A stretch of 64,000 bases of DNA from Carposina sasakii (taxonomy: Eukaryota > Arthropoda > Insecta > Lepidoptera > Carposinidae). The position numbers and the translations under genes are program-made. Position 1 is the stretch's first letter; the number at the start of each line of letters is the position of its first letter. This document shows positions 22,997 through 31,028 of this stretch, piece after piece. The stretch lies in NCBI GenBank assembly GCA_014607495.2, contig CP053170.1, forward strand, positions 1,426,001 to 1,490,000, written 5' to 3'. The notes below the pieces were generated by a model. It made no database searches. It saw nothing but the letters and a program-made list of their open reading frames with translations, and was not told the DNA's origin.

Positions 22997-23521
22997 ACAT
23001 GTCTGATATCGCCTGGTGGAATCTCGCCAATGTGATTAATAAAATTGTGTTGTTATGATGCGAGAGCTATCCACATTGTATATTAATTTAATGTTTTCAG
23101 TGGTTATTATAAGTAACTTATGTAAGTATAGCTATAATATTACACAAGATATTAATCTAGTCAACAGTAAACAAGTGGGTAGGCACTTTATTCGTAAATA
23201 TCACTTTAGTACCCTATTATAGTTGTGGTATTATTATAAGCTAAAATTTATCTGTTTTATTTATTTAGCACTGTATATTTTACTTATTAGTTAAATAAAA
23301 TTCTGCTAAATTAAGGAGGGGAAATAAATAATAGTTCTTTTTGCGAATGAGTAATAATGTAAATCTTTAATAGGTAAGTATATAATCATAAAATAGTGAA
23401 TCACAGTTAATAATAAACAAATAAAATCGACAAATAACAATAATAAATATTTTAAGAATTAACAATCGAAGATCAGTTGTAAATTGTAAATGGTGTAAAT
23501 TGAACAAAACAAAAAAAAAAA

Positions 23522-26302
23522 TCAAACAGGTTGGAATAATCTCGAAGATGTATGATTGCTAGACGCAGGCTTTATTTCCCGTCTATAAAATCTGGAGAAG
23601 GTATTGTGAGACCTCCAATTTCCACGGGCCAGTATTTCTTCCAGGGGGGTGTTTTGGATCCAGTCCTTCGAAGCTACCGCTGCTCGTGTACTTCCTGCCG
23701 AAGCGTCGACTCCCGCTTTCTGCATTAGTAGCTTGATCCAGTTTGCAAGGACAGTACGAGAAGCACTTTTCGGTTGACCACGAACTGTTAGAAATAAAGA
23801 ATCGTTTTTACAAATGTCTCTATTACTTTTAGATAACCTTATTAAAGACTTAATCCAAAAAACTGGACAAAGTGCATTATTATTTGGGTTATTTAATAAA
23901 CGCCAACCAGACTGTCTATACTGGGAGTTGTCGGTTTTGGAACCATAGAGAGGCCAAAAAATAATCATGTCATTGGAAATAGAGCAATGTTCAGGGGCTA
24001 TTGACAAAAGGGTTAAATCGTGGACTCTTCGACCAGAACATAGTAGAAGTATGATTGCAGTACGTTGTGAGCATTCAAAAAGGGTAATATTAGGGTTAAA
24101 GGTGTTTACAAGCCATGAAGTCAGTTGGTCTACATCCCAAATAGGAGATTTCGTTTGTTTAGGGCTACATATTGAGATAGACTTCAAAATCCGCGTAACC
24201 ATTGCATTAGAAAACAAATTGCTACACTTATTCGGGTCACAAAGCGTGCAAACTACCGATTTGTGTAGTAAGATCGTGTTATATGATAAACCTTCTTTCT
24301 GATAAAGGTCTGATAGATATCTAGCTAAATTGGAACCTGAAGGAGAACGATAGGCTACATTGTTGTTCTTTGCCCAAGAACACCACCTCTTCCAGGCTGC
24401 TTGATAAGTTTTTCTAGTTGAACTACGCCAGCTAGATTGAAGAAGTTGGATTTGATCAGGGGTCCAATCTACTAAGGCCTGGTCCCACCCCCACATTTCC
24501 ATATTTCCAGTGTTAGCTCGTGAACTTTGGGAGGAGGCCGAGCCGTTGCTGTGTCTATCAACACTTCCCCCAAGTTGTGGATTGTGAACGGGGGAGCCAA
24601 TGCCCGTTTCTTCAAGTCGGGGCGCCAGAAGGCCTTCTCCCATCTGGGAGCTACTATCAGGTATAAACCCGTTGCTTGGTTTAGATGTGACAGGACTCTG
24701 GGCATTAGATACGGTGGTGGGAATACCCACGCCAGTTTGTAATGCCACTGTTGCGAGAACGCATCGACAAACTGCGCTCTGAAGTCTGTCGCATCCAGGG
24801 ACACGTAAGTAGGTATAACATGGGCATGTCGAGAGGCAAAGAGATCGATCACTGGTATTCCCCATTTCATAAAGACTATCTTCGTTAGGCTTGGAAGTAG
24901 GTGCCACTCTGGGTGTCGATAATTGCGCGATAGGTGATCGGCTTCTACATTGTATCTGCCCGGTAGATGATGAAGTTTTAAGTGGATATTGTGGCTCTGT
25001 AGTAACCGAAATACTTGATAAGTCAACTTCATTAGAGAGTTGGACCGAGTGCCTCCCTCGTTTCGAAGATAAGATAGAACGGTTTTGTTGTCTGACTGAA
25101 CAGATATTGTGGCTCCTTTTAACAAATGAAAATGAGCCTGAAGGACTTTCATAATCGCTAACATTTCCTTCTCGTTCGAGTGGAGATTTTGCTCGTTTGG
25201 TTTCCAAGTTCCGCTTAGGGCTTGATTGTCTAATTGAGCACCCCAACCCGAACCTGAAGCATCGGTTGATAGGTAATGTGTTACTGCCGGAGGGTGTAAA
25301 ATTGAATTTTTTGTATAATGTGTCAGCCACCATTTTACGTCCTCTAAGGCTTCTTTTGACAGTGGGAATACCTTGAGTGGATCTTTGTCCATTAGAATAT
25401 GGCAATATTTCAATAACTTTCGAAAGTGCAGACGACCGTATGGGACTACAAGGCTTGAAAAGTTTAAAGATCCAATGAGGCTCTGTAACTCCTTTTGATT
25501 GGATTTCTTTCGACAGAGTATGTGAACTAACTTTTGTTTTAGAGACAACTGTTTTTGAAGTGGTAAACTTTTGGTATTCGTTAGGGTGTTCCACATTATA
25601 CCCAAATATTGTATGGATGTTAGGGGTTCTAGAATTGACTTTTTGTAATTTATTTGCCAGCCTAGTGATTCTAGAATACAAATTGTAGTTCTCACCTGTG
25701 AACGTAACATTTCTTTGTCCTGGTTTGCTAGCAGGAAGTCGTCCAGGTAAATCAAGGCTCGGATGCCCCGATCTCTCAAGGTCTGCGCGACCCAGTTGGT
25801 AAAGGTTGAAAAAACCTTTGGTGCCGAAGACAGGCCAAAAGGTAGGCACGTCATTTGCAAAAGCTGACCTTTGAATATTAGCCGAAGGAATGGTCTGTGG
25901 CTGGGTGCTATTGGCAAGTGAAAATAAGCATTCGATAGGTCGATTTTTACCAACCAGTCGTTGGGTTGGAGGAAGGTAGGTATTTTGTGGTGATTGATCA
26001 GCCTGAACTTGCTCAGAAAAACGTACTCGTTTAGCTTTCTCAAATTGAAAATTGGACGGTTCGAGCCGTCTCCCTTTGGCACCAGAAACATGTTGGAAAG
26101 GAAACTGGGAGAGAATTGCGCACCCTCTAGTACCCCCATATTTTTCATCTCCTGAATATGATGATTCATTATATCTGAATAAGGAGTGTGTATATCTTTG
26201 CCAGTTCCTGGCGGGTAAAGTGGAGGTTTTTTGTAAAAGGGGATGCGATACCCTTCGGAAATGATCTTTAAAATCGTAGGCGGTGCTTTTAGCCGTTGCC
26301 AT
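23522..26302 (-). CDS. DIRS tyrosine recombinase ORF
   Basis: 926 codons from ATG 26302, open throughout. The C-terminal about 320 residues are a tyrosine recombinase: an SAM-like N-terminal half (STRKTYQAAWKRWCSWAK), then the catalytic domain with Arg in LLCSGRRVHDLTLL, the second Arg in STRAAVAS, then GNWRSHNTFSRFY with the likely nucleophile Tyr. It would integrate or circularise the element. The first about 600 residues lie in another frame over the RT ORF and have low-complexity Ser/Thr/Pro character without a recognisable domain. Translation may therefore begin further downstream or by a coupled mechanism. The recombinase domain itself is not overlapped by the RT frame. Confidence 0.88.
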   Translation of the reverse strand: MATAKSTAYDFKDHFRRVSHPLLQKTSTLPARNWQRYTHSLFRYNESSYSGDEKYGGTRGCAILSQFPFQHVSGAKGRRLEPSNFQFEKAKRVRFSEQVQADQSPQNTYLPPTQRLVGKNRPIECLFSLANSTQPQTIPSANIQRSAFANDVPTFWPVFGTKGFFNLYQLGRADLERSGHPSLDLPGRLPASKPGQRNVTFTGENYNLYSRITRLANKLQKVNSRTPNIHTIFGYNVEHPNEYQKFTTSKTVVSKTKVSSHTLSKEIQSKGVTEPHWIFKLFKPCSPIRSSALSKVIEILPYSNGQRSTQGIPTVKRSLRGRKMVADTLYKKFNFTPSGSNTLPINRCFRFGLGCSIRQSSPKRNLETKRAKSPLEREGNVSDYESPSGSFSFVKRSHNICSVRQQNRSILSSKRGRHSVQLSNEVDLSSISVTTEPQYPLKTSSSTGQIQCRSRSPIAQLSTPRVAPTSKPNEDSLYEMGNTSDRSLCLSTCPCYTYLRVPGCDRLQSAVCRCVLATVALQTGVGIPTTVSNAQSPVTSKPSNGFIPDSSSQMGEGLLAPRLEETGIGSPVHNPQLGGSVDRHSNGSASSQSSRANTGNMEMWGWDQALVDWTPDQIQLLQSSWRSSTRKTYQAAWKRWCSWAKNNNVAYRSPSGSNLARYLSDLYQKEGLSYNTILLHKSVVCTLCDPNKCSNLFSNAMVTRILKSISICSPKQTKSPIWDVDQLTSWLVNTFNPNITLFECSQRTAIILLLCSGRRVHDLTLLSIAPEHCSISNDMIIFWPLYGSKTDNSQYRQSGWRLLNNPNNNALCPVFWIKSLIRLSKSNRDICKNDSLFLTVRGQPKSASRTVLANWIKLLMQKAGVDASAGSTRAAVASKDWIQNTPLEEILARGNWRSHNTFSRFYRREIKPASSNHTSSRLFQPV

Positions 26303-26577
26303 TCCAGATAAAAATTTTGGAGGCGACCGGCTTGAAAAATTGAGTCAAAACTTTCGTTTTTGTTGGTTCTTACGGGAGGAACCTTGTTTATTATACCGTT
26401 GGGTAACGGAATCTGCCCTTGGAGCACGTGCACGAAAGCTAGGGCCCTGCGCGGGCATTCTATTATAGTTCGACATACTATTATAAAAAGGTTGATTGTA
26501 ATAGGGATATATTCCTTGCGCAGGAACAGGTGGATAAATGGGCACACCATGCGTTGGTGGTAAATTTCGAATTCCAT
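24472..26577 (-). CDS. DIRS reverse transcriptase / RNase H ORF
   Basis: 701 codons, open. The RT has the expected order: FLVPKGDGSNRPIFNLRKLN, then KIDLSNAYFHLPI (first catalytic Asp), LPFGLSSAPKVFS and the YLDD box in IRALIYLDDFLLA. RNase H follows with LSTDASGSGWGA, SNEKEMLAI (Glu) and SVQSDNKT (Asp), and VEADHLSR closes it. It overlaps the end of the Gag-like ORF by 233 bases in another frame and overlaps the recombinase ORF for 1.8 kb. Key residues are intact. Confidence 0.93.
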   Translation of the reverse strand: MEFEIYHQRMVCPFIHLFLRKEYIPITINLFIIVCRTIIECPRRALAFVHVLQGQIPLPNGIINKVPPVRTNKNESFDSIFQAGRLQNFYLEWQRLKAPPTILKIISEGYRIPFYKKPPLYPPGTGKDIHTPYSDIMNHHIQEMKNMGVLEGAQFSPSFLSNMFLVPKGDGSNRPIFNLRKLNEYVFLSKFRLINHHKIPTFLQPNDWLVKIDLSNAYFHLPIAPSHRPFLRLIFKGQLLQMTCLPFGLSSAPKVFSTFTNWVAQTLRDRGIRALIYLDDFLLANQDKEMLRSQVRTTICILESLGWQINYKKSILEPLTSIQYLGIMWNTLTNTKSLPLQKQLSLKQKLVHILCRKKSNQKELQSLIGSLNFSSLVVPYGRLHFRKLLKYCHILMDKDPLKVFPLSKEALEDVKWWLTHYTKNSILHPPAVTHYLSTDASGSGWGAQLDNQALSGTWKPNEQNLHSNEKEMLAIMKVLQAHFHLLKGATISVQSDNKTVLSYLRNEGGTRSNSLMKLTYQVFRLLQSHNIHLKLHHLPGRYNVEADHLSRNYRHPEWHLLPSLTKIVFMKWGIPVIDLFASRHAHVIPTYVSLDATDFRAQFVDAFSQQWHYKLAWVFPPPYLMPRVLSHLNQATGLYLIVAPRWEKAFWRPDLKKRALAPPFTIHNLGEVLIDTATARPPPKVHELTLEIWKCGGGTRP

Positions 26578-27652
26578 TCATATTCGAAAACGCTTGCATA
26601 CCTTGCGCAGGTTGCTTAGTTTTTAGCTGTGTAAGATTGGCTTGCGGAGCCATAGGAGTTTTAGAGCTAGTGACCTGTGATTTGACTGGCCAAAAAACTT
26701 TAGCAACACCACCACTTTTCTCTAAAGTTGAAGTTAAAGTGTCCGACTTAAACAGATTTTCACAAGATGGGGGTATTTTCCGAAGCATAGCTTTAACAAA
26801 TTTATCTTTCACTGAACGTAATATTGAGTCTCTGCGCTGTTGTACTAAATCGGCCCTATGGCCACAAGTCATTTGTAACAAATCATTAGATATCTTTTGA
26901 AAATCCCCCTGCGAAAAAATCTCGTTTATTTTCGACTCAACAGAAAGGACGTCAACCATTTCAGATGTTCTAAGCCAAGATATAAAAGTTTTAAACCCGT
27001 TTTCAGCTGCTTCGTGCTGTTTCAAAAGGCCATTGGTAATGGCAGCGAAGCCCTTTTCAGTTAATGAAAGGCTAGAAAATCTATCAAATGGTTTCAGCTC
27101 GTCATTACACTCTAAATCAGTAAAACCGGGGGTAGAGCAATATCTCTTTTGAACGTCGGAATAACGTACGTCCGACCATGTATCTGAATCAAAGTGTTGA
27201 AATGATTTTAATCGCTCCAGAGAGCATTTATCCGTTTTAGGCATTGAAGGTTCTTTGAGAACCGTATTTACAGACAAAGAGAATTCTGTCTGTGGTACTT
27301 GAGGTTGAGATGTTACACCGTCAAACAAATTATCACTAACCTCCAAAGAGAGAACACTTTCGTTATCATCGTCACGAAGCGCATTGTCAGAAACGTTAAA
27401 TCTTTGCGACAAAAAATCTTGTATTCCGCTTACCTGTACGGCCAGATTACTTATCACATTATTGAGATCGTTCCTTCGAATTCGTTTACGGCAGCTCTTC
27501 CTCTTAGAGGAAGATTTCCGCTTCCTTTTAGATGTATCAACAGATTGTTGATGCTCTGGCGGAACGGTAACCTCTGATGCGCCTACTTTTGGCACATCGA
27601 TGTCGGACTCGCTACTCGAGCTGGAGGAGGACGACGAACTTTCGCTCACCAT
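26345..27652 (-). CDS. DIRS Gag-like ORF1
   Basis: 435 codons from ATG 27652. It starts with a Ser-rich acidic run (SSSSSSSSSESD), followed by a basic stretch (KRKRKSSSKRK) and a predicted helical middle. The C-terminus is Pro/Tyr/Asn-rich and basic (KNQQKRKF). There is no zinc knuckle. Position and composition fit the capsid-like ORF1 of DIRS elements, but no diagnostic motif is visible. Confidence 0.75.
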   Translation of the reverse strand: MVSESSSSSSSSSSESDIDVPKVGASEVTVPPEHQQSVDTSKRKRKSSSKRKSCRKRIRRNDLNNVISNLAVQVSGIQDFLSQRFNVSDNALRDDDNESVLSLEVSDNLFDGVTSQPQVPQTEFSLSVNTVLKEPSMPKTDKCSLERLKSFQHFDSDTWSDVRYSDVQKRYCSTPGFTDLECNDELKPFDRFSSLSLTEKGFAAITNGLLKQHEAAENGFKTFISWLRTSEMVDVLSVESKINEIFSQGDFQKISNDLLQMTCGHRADLVQQRRDSILRSVKDKFVKAMLRKIPPSCENLFKSDTLTSTLEKSGGVAKVFWPVKSQVTSSKTPMAPQANLTQLKTKQPAQGMQAFSNMNGIRNLPPTHGVPIYPPVPAQGIYPYYNQPFYNSMSNYNRMPAQGPSFRARAPRADSVTQRYNKQGSSRKNQQKRKF

Positions 27653-27842
27653 TATCTGTAAGAATATTTATTAAAATATTTTTCCAAGATATTAGGGACA
27701 ATTTGCTATATATATATATAATTATATTATAATTTAATACGCGAACGGTAAATACCGTTTTATTTTAAAATATATAGTAAAGGTTTTGAGCACTTACCAA
27801 GAGGCTCTTACCACGACCGCTCAGTGCGAAAAACAAATCGCC

Positions 27843-27993
27843 AATGAAGCCCCACCGCTCAAACCAACCTGAGCGCACTGCCTGGTGGTGGAAGGGGAAG
27901 AGTAGGACGGCATAAGTTAGAAAGGGACAGAATATGAAACGACCAATCAGAGGAAAGCAGTGTTGCCACTCTCAAATATTTAGGCTTCGAATA
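27843..27993. repeat. DIRS inverted terminal repeat (5' side)
   Basis: Partner of 22706-22855. It likely contains promoter function for the minus-strand genes that begin at 27652; the sequence between is AT-rich. Confidence 0.95.
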
Positions 27994-28014
27994 GCGGTAC
28001 GGTTGTTTAATGAC

Positions 28015-28886
28015 TTGTTAAATTTATAAAACAACTTAGGTACAGTTAGACGTGTTTAACATAAGTAGTTACATTGCATCTACCACAAGTCTTTGGTATT
28101 GAATTAATACAATTTCTTTTTCTTACAAAAAAAAGAGGTATCTTATTACCCACCTAACGATTTACCCACCTAAGATTTTTTCGATACCTAGGGCCCCTTA
28201 TATTTAATTTTCAAAACACCATTTACCTACATATACCTACTTAATACTTAGGTTATTCTAGTCAGAATAGCAGGATTATGAGGGAACTCCTATAGCCACG
28301 TTTAACATAGCGGGGCCAGATAACTAGCTCATGTATCATCATCGCCAGAAGTGTGTTAAAAAATAATATTCCTAGAAGCTATGATGCGTTTTATTTTTAC
28401 GATTTTCACCATTCAACCACAGACTACATAGAGTCAACTGAATCCGCACGTCTAAAAGAACATCTATATCTATACATATAATAAAAATGTAACGAGTCGC
28501 TGTCTGTACATGGAAGATATATGAGAAAAAATATTATAGGAGACCTTTATCAACGCAATAGTACTTAAAATAATGTTTTTGGGAATTTTTGTCAGTGCGT
28601 TTGTGCACGCTAATCCCAGAAACGGCTGAACCGATTTCGATCCAGTTTTCAGGAATATATTGTGACAGGTCCCACTTAACATATAGGCCAATTTTTATCC
28701 CTGAAAAATGTTTTTATCCCGAATAATTTCGACATTTTGCGGACGGAGTCGCGGGCGTCCACTAGTTTTGTTTGGTTTTGTTTACCCAGTAGGTATGTTA
28801 AGTTGATATAGACGAATTATAATAGGTAAGTATAGTTAATAGCATGTGAATCACACCAGTGGAGCACAGTCAGTGAACCGGGCAAG
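28015..28886. other. Upstream region of the secreted-peptide gene
   Basis: Contains an R3 fragment at about 28262-28350 and an R11 copy at about 28480-28770 ending 'gggcgtccactagt'. A possible arthropod promoter lies just ahead of the ATG: TATAGTTA at 28831 and an initiator TCAGT at 28870. This would give a very short leader, so it is uncertain. Confidence 0.4.
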
Positions 28887-30616
28887 ATGCGTGATGTGGT
28901 GAGTAATACACATCATGTTTATTTATATATTAATTAATGACTCGTTGGTCGATAAGTGTTTTTAGTTTTTCTACGTTTCTTCGTAACCTATGTGCCTTCC
29001 TTTATTACGGATGTTTATTACTTTGGTACCTAAATACTAATATTTTTTTGCGTAGAATGGAAAATTATATAGTTAAATTACTTAGAGGGTTAAACAGGAC
29101 TTACTAACCTCTAATATTACTAAGACTCTGCTGTCCATCCGTTCGTCTGTCACCAGGGATGTAATCTCATGAATGACAATGACGCTAGTTAGGTAGCTAG
29201 GTACTATGTTTATTACCACACCAGTGTCAGGGCATACAATAAATGTTAGTTCCGAAATAAGACATAAATAAAATTATTCTGTGACACGGACTCTAGCCAT
29301 GTTATTACAAAAGAGCGCCTAAAGTAAGACTCGATTTAAATATGACATTTGACAGCAAAATGTATGGCATATCTGCCTTTAGGGCATTTTTAGCTTAAAT
29401 ACTGTTTAAATTCTTTTGTAATAACACGGCGTATGGTTAAAATTTTCACAAAATTAACGCATTTCTGTTGCCGCCAGGTAAGTATAACAAATGCTGAAAA
29501 CAGAATTAAATTTACTACATACAGGATGTTTTCTATTATCATATTTGAGGTGTTTTTTCGTTGCTACCCTTTATGAAGGGTACGTACTCTATACATCAAA
29601 TAAAGTAAAGATTATGGTAAAAAATCGCTGGGAAACGATGTTAATTTTTTTGAAAAAAAAAAATTCATTACTTATTCGGGCGGAAATTATAGTGTCCAGT
29701 GTTTGTGTTAGTTTTTTATAGGCAGATTTTAATTATTTTTGTGTAAAATCTTGTTACACGCGTCTATGTGTATTTATGCAAAAAAACCGCTGTCTATTTA
29801 CTCAACTTTGGACCCTCTGGAAACCAGACATTTCCCAGGTATGCTTCTGTGGAGAAAAATGATCGTGATGATGTGAAAATTCCGTGGTATTCGGGAACGT
29901 TGACGACGAAAAACACTCTGTATATTTAAGTGGGGCTCCAATACTCAGGGCTTTAAGCAAGAGCAACAGGGGCTACAATACAACCCTGGGGTCTCCACAA
30001 AAAAGGCCCCATCAAAAAATTTTAATTCAGATTTGATTTTTCTTTTCTTGTACACGGCCTGCTAAATACGGCATGTTACATGCAATTATTAACCTTAACT
30101 CTTCTTCCAGCTATTCCTCTTGACCATTATCCTGAGCGTCTGGTTGGGATTCTCCTCTCCTATCGACCCTGCCCAGCTCAGCTCTGAAGCCATATTCAGG
30201 ACTCGGAGAGAACCGCAGTATGCTAAGGGTCAACGGATGCCGAATGATGGTAAATATAGCTCCATATTTTCCTGTGCTGATTAGGGGTTCACTAGAATAC
30301 ATCAGCTGCATCTTCCGTATGAGTTGACTAAGAGTAAGAGTTCCGTAAGAGTCCGTCCTTATCGTAAGAGCCGACTAAGGGACTCAGGGGGTTCTCTACT
30401 CTTGGTCCTAAGCGTGGCTGTATGACCATGATCCAGCCTTCATGCCCAAGCAAAGCGGGAATCGTTCTTTCAAAATTTTTATTTATTTTGCTTCCAGCAC
30501 ACACCTTGCTGTTTAAGGTCAAGAAAGGAGAATATATTTGCGGCGACAGGATCTGCAAGTTGAAGCCAGGAGAGGTTCCCAAAAATTGTAATGGTGTTTG
30601 CCAATATCCTGTTTAA
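28887..30616 (+). CDS. Small secreted cysteine-rich peptide precursor (89 aa, three exons)
   Basis: Exons 28887-28898 (ATG plus three codons), 30111-30249 and 30498-30616 join in phases 0 and 1 and end at TAA 30614-30616. AATAAA follows at about 30628. The predicted protein starts with a hydrophobic signal peptide (MRDVLFLLTIILSVWLGFSS, next residue P). A linker with a basic processing site (RTRR) follows, then a 38-residue mature C-terminus with four cysteines in the pattern C-x4-C-x10-C-x3-C (YICGDRIC, then KNCNGVCQYP). The length and features fit a secreted signalling or defence peptide processed by a furin-like protease, probably with two disulfides. I do not recognise the family. The 4-codon first exon is inferred from phase, reading frame and a GTGAGT donor. 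Confidence 0.72.
29522..29920 (-). mobile_element. MITE family 1 copy
   Basis: Degenerate copy inside intron 1 of the secreted-peptide gene. It has an extra insertion near its left end (29530-29555) and TA flanks. Confidence 0.75.
30275..30450 (+). repeat. R3 repeat copy
   Basis: Lies in intron 2 of the peptide gene. It contains 'ttcactagaatacatcagct', a second duplicated 'gtaagagt' unit, and 'ccttcatgcccaagc'. Confidence 0.65.
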
Positions 30617-31028
30617 TTTAGAAGCGTAATAAAAAAAGTTTTGTTTTTTAACTTCTGTACAACTAGCGACATCTGTTAGCGAGTAGTCTAACTACTAAGA
30701 TTTTGATTTAAGTTAGTGCAATCTACTGTATACTAGATGGCGGTGAGTGCGTCCACTTATCTCACTATCTTACTTTTGGTAGGGATTTACGACCAGTAGG
30801 CTAAACTTTAAAAATAGATGGTTCAATCATCGGATCTTCGAATCCTCGGATTAATTTTTATGAATTCCAAAGTTGCACCTTTTACAGTAGTTCAAGGGTA
30901 GTTTTAAGAAAAGTAAATTGCCCTTGTTGTGCATCATCTTTGTTCCCCTATTTATGGGATCGGTGCAACATGGTTTCTTTCGGACACCAACACAATAAAA
31001 CCACAAAAAAAAAACAATAACAACACAT

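Larger units (their letters stand above)
22659..28014 (-). mobile_element. Complete DIRS-type retrotransposon (tyrosine recombinase order)
   Basis: 5.36 kb on the minus strand. Inverted terminal repeats of about 150 bases lie at 22706-22855 and 27843-27993, with short unique extensions outside each. An internal complementary region (22897-22996) contains the reverse complement of the left outer extension joined to that of the right outer extension. Three open frames follow in coding order: Gag-like, RT/RNase H and tyrosine recombinase. There are no long terminal direct repeats and no clear target duplication; the termini share only TGAC (22659-22662 and 28011-28014). This is the textbook DIRS1 layout, with the ICR beside the 3' ITR as expected for circle-mediated replication. 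All parts look intact. Confidence 0.96.
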
